Of a stretch of 64,000 nt of DNA, positions 19,545 through 29,230 are shown in pieces (within the stretch, counting starts at the first letter, position 1; each line of letters opens with the position of its first letter). Under the pieces are notes generated by a model. The model did no database searches and had not been told where the DNA came from. It worked only from the letters and a program-made list of their open reading frames with translations. The translations under genes were made by a program, and so were the position numbers. The DNA is from Aquatica leii (lineage: Eukaryota; Arthropoda; Insecta; Coleoptera; Lampyridae). The stretch lies in assembly GCA_035610365.1 (NCBI GenBank), contig CM069433.1:170144882-170208881 (forward strand), read 5' to 3'.

Positions 19545-22222
19545 GAGCCCACCCGGGGGCGAACTTTTTATTTATTTTACTACCTTTGAACACCTTGTAC
19601 AATTTGTATTTATTTAAAAATATTTTAGAATTTTATAATAAAAAAAAAAGATGGCGCTAACGGAAAAATGTGACGATAAAAAATGTGACGTGACGCGTAA
19701 AATGTGACGGTAAATTTTTTTCCAACGCCGATAAAGAAGTTTCACTTCAAAATATTTTACAAAAGTAGACCAAAACAGATTATAAAAGTGTGCAAAATTT
19801 CAAATTATTGACGTTTACCAAAGCTCAGAAACGTCTAATGCACCAATTAAAAAAATCACCCTGTATATAAATATTTGTTAGTTTCAAAAAATTCCGAAAA
19901 CTACTATATTACATATAGATGCTAAAATTTCATAAACAACGCAGCGAAGACTTTGTGATTGTTTAATTTGAAAACATGGGGGGGGGGGTCTGCCTTCTAA
20001 TTTTTGTATTTTCTTATGTAGAACTGTGAGTAGAATACTATTCAAAAATTAAAACTGTTTTCTAGTTTTGTGTTGTGTCAAGAATTAACACGTTTTGGAC
20101 TATTAAATAATTATACATTTACAAAATACTGCTAACATAATATAAAATTTACTTTATACTTGACTATGCCATTTCTAGTACAAATTTAAACAAGCAAATA
20201 TTAACTTAATTTTAATTTTTTGAAAATAGCAACATGCTACGAATTTATGCAGCGTATGCAACATTTTCAATAAAATAATGACAAATAATTTATTTACATT
20301 TTTAAAATTTTTAAAAACGCTTGCTGTGCATAAAATTCAATGCTGTGTACGTGATAACGTCATACTTTGAGAAGTTCACCTTTAAATGATTATCATACAA
20401 AGTAATAAAAATACATTTAGATTTTTAAATTTATTTTTGATATTTTTATGTATGGTACAAATAGATTGGTAGTTTCTTTTCGAATTCTTTAACAATTCGA
20501 ACACTTAATTTGACTAGATCTAGAAAAAAATGAATACAACGTCTGTTAAGTTAATTTTTAACTTACTGTGTTAAAATTTGAGCTGGTTCATATATTTGTT
20601 CTTTGGAATACTCTGTAAGTTGTTGTAATTTTTCGTTCCACTCGCATAAACCAATTTTTTTTCGCGCTACCGAAATAATTGCAGCCGCCAATCTGGAAGG
20701 TGTATACAATTGCATGTAATGAACGTCTGAAACAAAATTTTTTAATGTTTAAATTAACAATTACTGGCACATATACCATCGATAACTTTATCCAAAAAGG
20801 TTTTAATATGTTCTTGTAATTCGTATATTAACGTTTTATAATTAAGTCTACTGATGCATTGATCTTCTGTACTTAAAGAGGCTTGTAAAAAGTAGTGTGT
20901 GTAATGAGCAGCTGTTGGTAGCACAAAATACCAGCGAAAGAACCGTAAAATCACCAGCTCGACCACTTTATATTCGTTCAAAGCGTATCGATCATTTACA
21001 GCTGCATTTAGCTCTTCTAATTTGGGAAAATTCGTGCTGACTTCTTCAAATTTCGCTAAAACAAATGATTAACCAAAGCGAAAATGAAATTTAAGAAGTA
21101 GGTACCTGAAATTAATAAACAAACGTTTGCGACTAAGTGCAAACGTTCGGGAAGAATTGCATGATTATCCATAAATATATCCATTATATACACAGCTAAA
21201 TGTAAGCAGCAGTAACTTAAACCTTTATTTGACGCATAATTCTTCAAATACTGTATCATGTATCTACGGTACATTAACTAAAACGTAACGATGAATTTTC
21301 TTAATACATTTACAGAAAATTATACTTGTGGCGATTGATGCAAAAAAGGTATTCGTACTGTTTCTCTTTGTTTTATAACAAGTTTATAGTCCTCTTCGTA
21401 TACGTTTAAGTTCCAGTCATCATTCATCTAAACAATACTTATACTTAATCAAAAGGATTATTTTGATACTTACATTAAACCAGGAGGCTTTACTAATAAA
21501 TTTTGAGTCTATTTGTAACATTTTGCATTTGATTACTAAAAGCAGAATGATTTACATTACTATACGCAACAGGTAATTTCTTTGTATGTATCATTAGGCA
21601 AACTTATCTAAAATGATACAATAGAAAAATATTATTGTGAAAAGATAAATACTTATCACAAATACAGCATTAAGAATTTTTTAATATCCTTCGTTTATGG
21701 TTTTAGAATGTATGTGAACGCCATAAAATCAAATGACAGAACTTGGCACTCAGAAATACTACCCGTTCCGAGGCCACATAACCAATTGTTGTTGCGTTTA
21801 GTGATACTTGTTAGGAAACGTGCTACAAATAGAGTTCACGTACTTGTCAGTGAACGCACTGCTTTTCATCTTCCCATTTGTGAAATACATCCTACCAAGT
21901 CGCTACATTCAACACTTAGAAGATTTATGGTCGAATTATTCGGTGCAGAAGTTGCACCACACAAACCACATGGAATACTTTCTGTAAGTACTCGGCATAT
22001 AATAAATTCTATTCCAATGTTGTATTTTAGCTCGAACACGATGTTAATTCCGACATGGATGGTTTATGCATGACGGTGGTGGTAGTATTTCGAGCAGCTT
22101 TAGAAGAAGTACCGATTATTGGAAAATGTGTTTGGCACGAGACGTCTGTGAGCCTTGGTGAAGCGTTAATGGTACGAGTTGGGACACGCAATTCGACAAT
22201 TCCCATCAATGTTATTCGTTAA
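10430..22222 (+). CDS. NUDT18: NUDT18-like Nudix hydrolase (four exons)
   Basis: Exons are 10430-10692, 10744-11028, 21707-21983 and 22031-22222. All introns are GT-AG and the phases join exactly (2, 2, 0) to give 338 residues and a TAA stop, close to human NUDT18 (323). Residues 58-66 or so, TYVVAAALI, open the Nudix fold. YLPAGRMEKGETICEAAARE leads into VLEETGL, a perfect Nudix box (G-x5-E-x7-REUxEExGU). Exons 3-4 carry the NUDT18-specific C-terminal part (RPHNQLLLRLVILVRK, FHLPICEIHP, RRFMVELFGAEVAPHKPHG). NUDT18 hydrolyses oxidised nucleotides such as 8-oxo-dGDP, so a nucleotide-pool cleaning role is likely. Intron 2 spans 10.7 kb, carries many transposons, a tRNA gene and the cyclin J gene. 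No coding damage is seen. Confidence 0.93.
11029..11576. other. NUDT18 intron 2, proximal part
   Basis: AT-rich intronic sequence from the GTAATT donor to the start of the gypsy LTR. No coding signal, RNA gene or repeat was recognised. Confidence 0.45.
11577..11971 (-). mobile_element. 3' LTR of the macrodomain-bearing gypsy element
   Basis: On the plus strand the block opens TGTAACGAATTTT, that is, the minus-strand LTR ends in GTTACA. It is similar in layout to the solo LTR at 38961-39350, and both are about 390 bp. A TATA-like GTATAAATACGG lies near 11855-11870 on the minus strand. A purine run abuts its other edge, as expected next to a 3' LTR. The exact inner boundary is inferred from that run. 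Confidence 0.6.
11972..11985 (-). other. Polypurine tract
   Basis: The minus strand reads CTAAGGAGGGGGC next to the LTR. A purine-rich run immediately upstream of the 3' LTR is where plus-strand DNA synthesis of LTR retroelements is primed. Its presence supports reading the block to its left as a 3' LTR, and shows that the macrodomain segment lies inside the element. Confidence 0.55.
11990..12550 (-). pseudogene. TARG1/OARD1-like macrodomain plus CCCH zinc finger in a gypsy element
   Basis: Following integrase in the same minus-strand frame is a macrodomain of the TARG1 (OARD1) type: VIAHCVSED and FKKKFG (about 12480-12410), then RFVFYLVTKKYS, TKPLYKNLW, and finally LAVPKLGCGLDQLNW with VLVCSYQ (to about 12125). 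TARG1 removes ADP-ribose from proteins using a lysine and an aspartate. The corresponding K (in LVTKKY) and D (in GCGLD) are kept, but the glycine loop after SED is about two residues shorter than in the family. Next comes a CCCH finger at 12092-12036, spaced C-x7-C-x5-C-x3-H. This copy has a stop after FGQLDE, a frameshift near 12260 and a stop before VLVCSYQ, so it is inactive. The location between integrase and polypurine tract is where env-like third genes sit. Confidence 0.8.
12551..13085 (-). pseudogene. Gypsy integrase C-terminal region fused to the macrodomain
   Basis: Motifs on the minus strand are MLGCEIRLPCDL, TRYDVKAQNGGFQLGD, VWLYN, WEGPYEVV and VDRLAQF, a typical chromatin-proximal C-terminal region of Ty3/gypsy integrase. 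The frame stays open from 12892 through a polar linker into the macrodomain. There is one in-frame stop just before 12895. At 13085 the similarity to the first gypsy copy ends sharply, so the rest of pol, gag and the 5' LTR are missing. Confidence 0.8.
13181..15850 (-). pseudogene. Mariner/IS630-type transposase, split by a Tc1 element
   Basis: Minus-strand pieces in order: about 15750-15560 (SLREIEKEISVQ, HLRPLDYNKRNSFCRWLL), 15510-15440 (ILWSDENRFCNNGWF), 15290-15100 (YSQHDGAPAHRDRRV, CWIGNN, WPSRSL) and, after the insertion, 13390-13181 (DFSLWGIIKHNVY, NNGGHFEHLL then stop). These are the conserved blocks of the insect mariner-like family with an N-terminal DUF4817-type helix-turn-helix: SDE for the first aspartate, QHDGAP for the second, the 'LW' block near the third. 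Stops and frameshifts are frequent. Confidence 0.75.
13391..15094 (+). mobile_element. Tc1-like element inserted in the mariner-type transposase
   Basis: Its left edge reads CAGTCGGAAATTTTAAGACC, like a Tc1 terminus. The right inverted repeat is not obvious. The transposase (about 13790-14790) has a helix-turn-helix N-terminus (GKSERKIVQELKISKNAVHN), a GRPR hook, KTPISLTTVKSRLNEAGL, TDESKFEVFG for the first catalytic aspartate, and HDNDPKHTSKL plus LPQSPDLNPIELLWDELD for the others. Several frame changes and a stop after GLQH show inactivity. The flanking transposase halves prove the insertion. Confidence 0.75.
15900..16352. other. Intronic spacer between two transposons
   Basis: AT-rich NUDT18 intron sequence. 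No gene or repeat was recognised. Confidence 0.35.
17261..18062 (-). pseudogene. Mariner/IS630-type transposase remnant
   Basis: Minus-strand segments read FAEIDVLAYFEAHPGSLIQS near the N-terminus, then MRIRYCEKMM, a 'W-S/R-D/E-K-I-Y' first catalytic block in broken form, GRWIGNRGPLL, PSRSPGLPPLDFYLWG and GEHIEHLI followed by TAA at 17261. This is the same broad family as the transposase at 13181-15850, but a different lineage. At least six stops or frameshifts are seen. Confidence 0.7.
19353..19371 (-). repeat. Inverted 5' fragment of tRNA-Asn
   Basis: The minus strand reads GCCTTCGTGGCGCAATCGG, equal to the first 19 bases of the tRNA-Asn gene 117 bp further right, with one mismatch. It includes most of the A box only, so it cannot make a tRNA. 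It probably marks an insertion or rearrangement junction. Confidence 0.8.
19488..19561 (+). tRNA. tRNA-Asn (anticodon GTT)
   Basis: The 74-nt sequence folds into a standard cloverleaf. The acceptor stem is GCCTCCG/CGGGGGC with discriminator G, the anticodon stem TTCGG/CCGAA holds loop CTGTTAA (anticodon GTT), and the T arm is GGTGG-TTCGAGC-CCACC. There is no intron or encoded CCA. A TTTTT run follows within six bases as a Pol III terminator. A and B boxes are intact, so it looks functional. It differs by only a few bases from the usual insect tRNA-Asn. It sits inside a mobile insertion within intron 2 of the NUDT18-like gene. Confidence 0.97.
19864..20562. other. Intronic spacer with an 11-G run
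   Basis: AT-rich sequence between the mariner-type element and the 3' end of cyclin J. A run of 11 G (19978-19988) stands out. No gene was recognised. Part may be 3' UTR of cyclin J. Confidence 0.4.
20563..21521 (-). CDS. CCNJ: Cyclin J (five exons), nested in the NUDT18 intron
   Basis: Minus-strand exons are 21521-21474, 21427-21326, 21277-21106, 21055-20777 and 20726-20563. All four introns are GT-AG and about 46-50 bp, and phases join without a break to 254 residues and TAA. The cyclin box shows HLAVYIMDIFMDNHAILPER, LLISAKFEE across an exon junction, PKLEELNAAV, LRFFRWYFVLPTAAHYTHYF and SRLAAAIISVARKKIGL, matching animal cyclin J box for box (compare LLLASKFEE and LPTAAHF in vertebrate CCNJ). 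Cyclin J is a conserved cyclin linked in Drosophila to ovary/germline function. Its kinase partner is not deducible here. The C-terminal tail is shorter than in vertebrates. A GTAAGT beginning two bases before the stop codon could act as a donor to a further exon. The whole gene lies inside NUDT18 intron 2 on the opposite strand. Confidence 0.92.
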
Positions 22223-23459
22223 ATTATTTTGTTATTGTTGTATTGTTATTTGTTAAATCAAAAGTAAATTTTAACGTGACGTATTATATCTTCAAGTACA
22301 ACTTTTAGAGTTAAAATTAGTTTTTTATAAATGTATCAGTATTTTATGTAAGATGGGCTTTTAGGTTGTTGACAATTATTTTCTAATCGTTTTTTATATC
22401 AATATATATTTATACTAATGTAATCAAATTTTTATATCGATTCTTTATTGGAAAATAATATTAAAAAAATTTAATTTTTTCAAAAAAAGCTTGTGTTTAT
22501 TTTCCTTTTGAAGTGTATTTGTAAGATATAAAGTGAAGAATTTTCCACGCAAGCTTCTAATATGGATTTTTTTGTACTAATTGATAACGTTCTGGAATTC
22601 TGTAGTTCTAAACAAAATGGTGTGAAACTGGGGTTATTTGACTAATTGTTATTAGTTTCTTATTGCATCTATGTACACTCAACTAAACAAAAAACGGGAC
22701 ACATTGGTTAGTTCGATTGAAATATTCAAGAAATCAAATTAGACATATAAACATTGGCAGTACCAGAAGGTCAAATCGTTTATTCGCAAAAACTAAAAAA
22801 TCAATATATTCTTATTTTTGAATGATGTGGAACAGTAAACTACATTTTATTTTTATACGAAATATTTTCGTGTGTAAATGAAAATTCTATATTGAAACAG
22901 TGCACTATAAATTTTGTTAAAGCTAATTTTTGAACACATTTTATATTACACCAATGTAACAACCTAATAATAACATTGTGTTGTAGTCACATTTAAGCAG
23001 TTGTGTTTTTAATTACACTCAGTGGAATGTGTAAAATATTTTCGTCTATAAATAAACTGGTATAATCTTCGTAAGAATAAATAAATTAAACTTTCGCACT
23101 AGCACGATAAACAAAAAATTCGTATGTCCATGTCACCCATATCTTGTATTATTATAATACGATAAATAATAGTTCGCGTTGTATTTTTCAGGAATGTCAT
23201 ATAAATAACAAAGTGTTTTACTTTTATATTCATTTACTATTAGTATATTACAGTAATCAGTCATTCAGAGTTTATCGTATTAAATATAGATTATTTAAAA
23301 AAATTGAACAAAAGCTCTTGTAACTACATAAAATAGTTTTAAATTGACTCCTTGTTGTGCCCGGATGGTACGAACAACTTGACCCCAAACGTTTTCTATT
23401 ATATTGAACTCTAGTTTTCTTCATAAAGCTAATAAATCATTTACCTTTAGCTAAAGCAA
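22223..23459. other. 3' flank of the NUDT18-like gene; no gene seen
   Basis: AT-rich. Presumably includes the NUDT18 3' UTR. No coding similarity, RNA gene or clear transposon end was recognised. Confidence 0.4.
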
Positions 23460-23545
23460 AAGGACTTTGATTAATTCATTTAGTTAGCATCAGGCGAAGT
23501 GAGACAATTAAGGCCGACAGTAATTTTATAACTATAATTGTAGCG

Positions 23546-24660
23546 TTGTTGATTTTGTGTAAAAAGTTGTTAAATAAGCTCCTGTGTACGGGTAAAAGGA
23601 TATCAATCAACAGTTTATTCTTCAACCGGCACTCCACGAGCGTGGTGCTCTCCCCCACTCTTTCAACCTTCTCCGCCATGGAGGTTGAATCTGCCTCCAC
23701 TAGCGTCGTCGTGAAGACGACGACGACATCCTTGATGATACCAACATCCTGCCTGACAGCATTCAGGAATTCTTTCGACTCCGACATCCTGCGTCTTACG
23801 AAAGTAATCTCTGCTTGCAATACTATCCTTTCGAGTAAACAGAAATAATGAACATCGTCAGCAGGCTTCAAGCGACCTTCCGAAAATCAATAATGTCCCA
23901 ATCGCGTTTTGCAGCAAACTGCTGAAATCACGCCCCCTTGCGGGTATTCAGACAGCGTTGCAATCAGTCACTGCCAAACTCTCCACAACCGTTGTTGATG
24001 CACCTTTTGCCCAACTATCTTGAGCCCAGGCAGTACGTTCCAAAATCGTCGAGAAGGTCAAAGTACCTTCAGGTAAATAAGTCGCACCTGTTTCCAGGTC
24101 GACTGTTGTCATTACTCCCATTCTCTCTTAAAGACCGCCGATGAGACGAAGACGACTTTCGTGAAAGTTTTAGATCCTCAAAATTACGGTCTTAGACTAG
24201 ACCGAGTGATCCAGACGGGTAAAAGCTCTATTCGACAAGAAATCGAGAAAATGGACCTAACGAAAATACCTGCGGCTATCCTCGATAAAGGCATGTTCGT
24301 TTCTATCCTTGAAGTTCCTTCAAACATCTTCCCTGAGCAGGTGAAAGAGGTTATCATCTCGCAGAACTTCCACGACGCTTCCTATGAAATGCTTCATCTC
24401 GCCAATGAGGACCTCAAAATTCAGTTCCGCTTTGGTCTTAGCGATAAAGCAAATTACCATTGGATCCTTGAGGTCCACCCGGAAGTTTGATGATACCGTT
24501 GACATCGTGTCGTGTATACCTTGCCTGGAACGCGTGCCGGATCAATGACCACCATTCTCTTCTGACTTGTAAAAGCGACTTACAGGGCGGTCATTGTGCT
24601 AAAAAGCATGCGACAAAGACATGCCCTAACTTGGATCGAACATATCAAACACCGATTGTA
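23546..24660 (+). pseudogene. R1-like ORF1 (Gag-like) remnant
   Basis: The frame at 24161-24490 holds LDRVIQTGKSSIRQEIE and QFRFGLSDKANYHWILEV, like the RNA-binding half of R1/Jockey-group ORF1 ahead of the zinc knuckles. The following stretch (24500-24640) carries spaced cysteines and histidines (C-x6-C...C, HCAKKHATKTCPN) consistent with damaged CCHC knuckles. Upstream, 23670-23850 is serine/threonine-rich. ORF1 would coat element RNA. Confidence 0.55.
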
Positions 24661-25406
24661 GACTTTGAGGACACTCAATTAATTTTGAGGTTCGCACAAC
24701 TGAATATTCGCAACTTACGTGTTGCGACCTTCGAAGCAATGAGTTTCCTCTTTGACCATAATATTGACATAATACTGACCCAAGAGCCATACGTATTTAG
24801 TTTAGGTTCAGAGTACAAGCTAGGTAATGCGACTGCACCCATCAACAGGATTGCTGCATCCTATTCTATGCGGAATACTCAGCTATTGTGTTTAGTAGTT
24901 CGAAGCCCGCCGAAGTGGTGACACTCAGCCATTTAACAAATAACTCCAATGCAGTAACCATGATTACGGTTGGATACACCTCTTTGGCAATCGTCGGCGT
25001 TTATTGGTCGCCGAGTGAGGATTTTCGCATTCAACTCCAACACTTAGACAAAATTCTTGATAAACTAAGAGGCATTCCTATTATCATAGCAGGTGACTTC
25101 AATTTGAAATCGCCGCTTTGGCACTCCCCGGTGACCGACGAACGAGGGCGATGTTGTGGAGAACATAACCTCTGTGTTGTTAACAAACTCCATCAACCTT
25201 TTACTTTTGGTAGCCACTTAGGTTCAACAAACATAGATGTAACTTTAGCGTTCCCTTGTTTAGCCAGGAAAATAAAAGACTGGCAAGTTATTCCAAATGT
25301 GATAGAAAGTGACCATCGACTGATACAGTTGTCAATTCACATAACCCTGTACCGATCTCTAAAACAACCCGTGATTTCAAACGCATTCGCCTGTATAATG
25401 CTATAG
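24660..25406 (+). pseudogene. R1-like apurinic-type endonuclease domain
   Basis: Two overlapping frames give LRFAQLNIRNLRVATFEA and DIILTQEPYVF (catalytic N and E blocks), then GVYWSPSED, IIIAGDFNLKSPLWHS (catalytic D/N), GSTNIDVTL and VIESDHRLIQL (catalytic SDH). A frameshift near 24890 separates them. In intact elements this domain nicks the target DNA to prime reverse transcription. Confidence 0.8.
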
Positions 25407-26089
25407 AAAGTTCAATTCGTTTTTATCTTCCACGTGGTGCAGTGTGCTACAATCCTAAATCTGTAGACTCCATCCTTGATAAGTTGATCAAGATGATTCC
25501 TGAATCTTGCCAACATAGCTTAAACAGCATACGCATAAGATGTAGAGCCGGTGTACCGTGGTGGAGTCGTAAATTAGACAGGTTAAACCGATCGGTGCGT
25601 TGTTTGCGAAAACACTAACAAAAAGCCCCTGCAGACGTAAAACATCAATGGCCTAGTAGTGAAGACAGATAAGTATAGCTCTTGGCAAAGTTTCGTGGAA
25701 AAAATTTTGGTGACTAATCCGTCGAGGTTAGTTTGCAGGTTATTCTCCCGGAAGTTTCTGCCGTATTCTAATGTCAAAGACGGCGACAGATACACCATCT
25801 TAGCACAAAACACAATCAAAGCAATAGTATCAATTTTATTTACAGACGACGATCCATCGACCCTTATCATGCTCAATTAAGATCCCGATCTCTCTTATTG
25901 CATAGTAATTCCCGACAAGACTGGGTGGTCATCAGAGACGATTTGGCTGCGATGGCTAGCAAAATTTTTCAAGAATGAAGCTTGACGGAATCCGCTGTAA
26001 CGTTTTGCGGACGGTTGTTCTAGATTCTCACTCATCTGAGATTGTTAACTTGTTCAACTATTGTATAAAAGGCAGTTATTTACCAGCTG

Positions 26090-26740
26090 GGTAAGCTAAT
26101 CACTATTTTCAAGCCCCAAAAGAAGGATCTTGGCAACCCAAACTCGTATCGTCCGATAACTAAGTTATCGGAATTAGTCAAACTTTTTGAAAGGACACTT
26201 CTTAAAAAGATGTACGACGATATTCCGCCAAATATTTTAATTCATCCTAGTCAATATGGCTTCGTTCCTGGCAAAAATACGACTGACGCCACCGGACAAT
26301 TAATGACTATTGTACAGTCAAACGTTTCCAAGTATAGACTACCTATTTTCATAGACATTTCTGGAGCGTTCAATAACGTATGGTGGTCTTGTATAATCAA
26401 AGCTTTCGTCGTTAAGAGGGTATCTGCTGACGCTACGCACGTTATTTGTGGCTATTTATCGAATAGATCGATAACCTATTCTGCGAACGTTTCACGTTCA
26501 GGTTTCACCAAACGACTGACTGACCAAGGGCTTATCACAAGTCTCGGTTTTTAGACCGTCCTTGTGGAATTTAGTTGTTAATGATCTCCTAGACAAAGAC
26601 TTACCAGCACACTGCGACATCGCAAATTGTTGACGAGAGGAAAAATCAAACTTGTGCGTAAATATTGTGGGTAGCTGGGCTGGCAGCAATAGACTAAGTA
26701 TTTCTGCAGATAAGACAAAGGTTTTGGTTTTACGCTAAGA
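26090..26740 (+). pseudogene. R1-like reverse transcriptase
   Basis: Readable blocks are SYRPITKLSELVKLFER, HPSQYGFVPGKNTTDA, PIFIDISGAFNNVWW (first catalytic aspartate) and, after a frameshift near 26540, a 'LWNLVVNDLL' block. The YADD region downstream is not preserved. The part from 25880 to 26090 and beyond 26740 is heavily decayed. Confidence 0.75.
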
Positions 26741-27450
26741 TGAGATCTTTCAGTGCGCCTTCACAATACTCCCGTCCGTAGGGTTTCCGAATTCAAGTAC
26801 ATCGACAACAAACTGCTTTTTGTAAAACATTGCGCTTTCGTGGTTGACAAGTGCAAGACCGTCATTACCTTGCTCAATTATGGCCTAGACATTTGGTATC
26901 GCAGACTTCGTTATATCCAAACATCCTTCCCTACATCTCCTTTTACAGGAAATTTTGCTGCACCAAAGATCTACGCAAGGCTGGCTCGTGAAACTTCTTT
27001 GGCCAGCACGTTTCGATCAACGATTTTCCGTCCTTTCCAGCGGCCAAGCGTCTTAGGTGAATAGCAGCGGCTGTGGAACATTTTCCATAAAGGGTCTAAC
27101 GCCTACTCTTTCATCCCGGATATCCTCACTTTGGTCTCACGTCCTCAGACCAGAAGCAGTTCAGATTCTTTCTTTGTAACGAAACGGCAGAGGTGGTCGT
27201 AATTGTTTTAAAAATTATGCATAAATTTGTTTCAATTACGCGTGAGCTTTGGACTCTGGGTTGCAGACAACCTCTACCGCTTCGAAGCGCACGACGTGCC
27301 CTTCTTAAGAGTATTCAACCGGAACGAAACACAATAAAATCCGCCGTCAACGCTGAAAATGCCCTTCTCTGCCGCGACCCGTTCCTGGTAGAACCTCTCT
27401 TCCCCGACCTGATACCTGTGTTTATGCGATTAATATTTTGCGACTAATTG

Positions 27451-28089
27451 CCTTTGTGCCTGGCTAGTTCTTTCTCGAACCGATTCCGATATCCTAAATT
27501 TGTGTGAACCGATTAACCAAGACCTGCTTTTGTACCTTGACATTCTTGACTCCGACCGAATAACAAAGACCGGCTTTCAGACCCTGCTACTCTTACGATT
27601 TTTGCATTTCATTTTCCGTTGTGTATAAAAACCCATTGTTACGTATTATCGGAAAACTTGAAATAACTACACAGAAGTCCTTAACATTTATTAACGTACC
27701 TGAATAATTTTCTGACCTGTAATTTCCGTATTTATCACGGTTATACGTTAATTAACTTAAGTTATAGCACTGTTCTCACAAGGATTTTAACCACGACATT
27801 TGCATCTATGTTTGCATCTAATCATTTTTTTAAGGAAAATTACCGTTTTTTTTAAAGGTTAGATACGGATCGTAAGGCGCGTTCGCCTACCCACAAATCC
27901 ACTGCACGGGCTGGTCGCAATCAACAGAATTCCGAAACATAATTTTACTTAAGTTATACATTATATAGGAGGAATCAAACCACCTCAACTGTACATATTC
28001 ATTGTGATAATTACATTTTTAATTTATAAAATAAATTTATGTTAATTGTGTTCAAATTAATAACGTTTTAAATCCAACGCCGAGACTTT
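27451..28089. other. Spacer between two non-LTR elements
   Basis: Probably the 3' UTR of the R1-like element followed by AT-rich spacer. No gene seen. Confidence 0.35.
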
Positions 28090-29230
28090 AAGCCACTGGG
28101 GTTGCATCTTCACACGGTGGATTTCGTTGCCACCTAAAACACGCTACCGTTACCGTTTGATTCCTGAGCTTTGAGTTGACCCAGTGTCGGAGTAGAGGCG
28201 TAATTCCTTTTTTTCCATTGCCCTTGCAATTAAGGTGAAGGTGGTATTGTCAAATGCTCCTTCAATATCTAGAAAAGTACCCAATGCAATATCATTGTAT
28301 TGGATTGCATTTTCGGATCTGCTTACTAGTTGGTGAATTGTTAGATCGCAAGATTTTCCGGATTGGTAAGCATACTGGTTTCGATGCAGAGACGAGAGAG
28401 AGACATGTCGACTACTTTTTCAAATAGTAGTAGCAAGTCAAGTTGATCGGTCTGTAACATTTTGCCTGGGCGGTACGTAGATCTCCCTGACTTTGGTATA
28501 AATATCACCTTGACAATCCACCAGCTGTTTTGTATATGCGAAAGTGCTAAGCTAGCTCTGAGAATTTTGCATACTGCGTTTCGAAGAGCACCAAATTCCT
28601 TTTGCAGCATGATGGCGTAAATTCTATCGGCTCCTGAAGACTGAAAAGGTGTATACGTATTGATTCCCCATTCTAGGTTTTCAGGATTAATTATTTTTCT
28701 CGCTAAGTCTCAGTTTCTTTTGGGTGCCCGGTTGTTTGGTACCTTTACGTCCTGGTGCTTAGAATCTTCAGTTAACGATGAATCCGGGAAGTGCTTTTGC
28801 AGTAGGTTTTTCAGAGTACTTTTAACCGAGTCTGTAAACTTTCCGCTTTTCGGTCAGTAAAGAACCGATGTTTCTAGTGCGGTCTTTGCTCAGAGCTTTT
28901 TGGAGTAGAGAAGGTTCGTTTTCTACGTCCAGTACCTTCTCCATGAGTTTTTATTTGCTTTTTTAATGGCGTTGTTATATGTTGTAAAGTTGGTTCTGTA
29001 TTCATCCCAGTTTCTGTCATATTTTTAAGTATCCTTTGCTTTGTTAAGCACCCTGTTGTAACAAGTTATCCTGTTGGCGGTTCGTTTGACAATTTTTGTT
29101 CAGCTTGCTCTAAATGCGGATTTTAATGAATTAACATTATGTCCATCATTAGTTCTAGCTAGTGCGTTGATCTTGTAACTGTGGGACAGTCCCTGATCTG
29201 GCGGGCTAAAGTTTTGTTGTAGTTTGATTA
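28090..29230 (-). pseudogene. Second R1/Jockey-group reverse transcriptase fragment
   Basis: On the minus strand, a linker (TYNNAIKKANKNSWRRYW near 28970) is followed by SGADRIYAIMLQKE, VKVIFIPKSGRSTYRPGK (28530-28470), YQSGKSCDLTIHQLV and FLDIEGAFDNTTFTLI (about 28260-28220). These are the first motifs of reverse transcriptase, including the catalytic aspartate in FLDIEGAFD. Sequence ends soon after, near 28150. This is a different element from the one at 23460-27450, on the opposite strand. Confidence 0.75.

Larger units (their letters stand above)
18299..19749. mobile_element. tRNA-bearing insertion with inverted termini and internal duplications
   Basis: The block interrupts the right arm of the mariner-type element between GTCGACATT and AAATATTTTAC. 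Near its ends are inverted copies of GAAGTGAAACTTCTTTAT (about 18339-18356 and 19730-19748). Internally, a segment beginning 'gatctacatgcaacttttca' occurs at about 18380 and 19224, with a third partial copy at 19314. Another beginning 'tttcactttaactttttgct' occurs at 18481 and about 18807. A full tRNA-Asn gene and an inverted tRNA 5' fragment are inside. No protein-coding region is seen. The class is unknown. Confidence 0.6.
16353..19863. mobile_element. Mariner/IS630-type transposon with long inverted repeats
   Basis: The left end CTGGGTGATTTTTTAG follows TATA, and the right end AAAAAAATCACCCTG is followed by TATATA, fitting a TA target. Inverted repeats extend nearly 400 bp: 16353-about 16740 pairs with 18040-18298 plus 19750-19863. 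The right arm is interrupted by the 1.45-kb tRNA-bearing insertion. Between the arms lies a decayed transposase on the minus strand. Arms this long are unusual for classic mariners. Confidence 0.75.
23460..27450 (+). mobile_element. R1-like non-LTR retrotransposon, degenerate
   Basis: The plus strand shows, in order, ORF1 remnants (about 23540-24660), an endonuclease domain (about 24660-25400), a reverse transcriptase (about 26090-26740) and a C-terminal tail (to about 27440). Base composition is richer in GC than the surroundings. Stops and frameshifts occur throughout, so it is inactive. The endonuclease and reverse-transcriptase wording places it in the R1/LOA group. No rDNA flank is present. 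Confidence 0.8.

Noticed and set aside
19978..19988. Run of 11 G as a G-quadruplex site
   Set aside because: A single G run without further G tracts close by cannot by itself form a normal intramolecular quadruplex; it may also be a sequencing-sensitive homopolymer.
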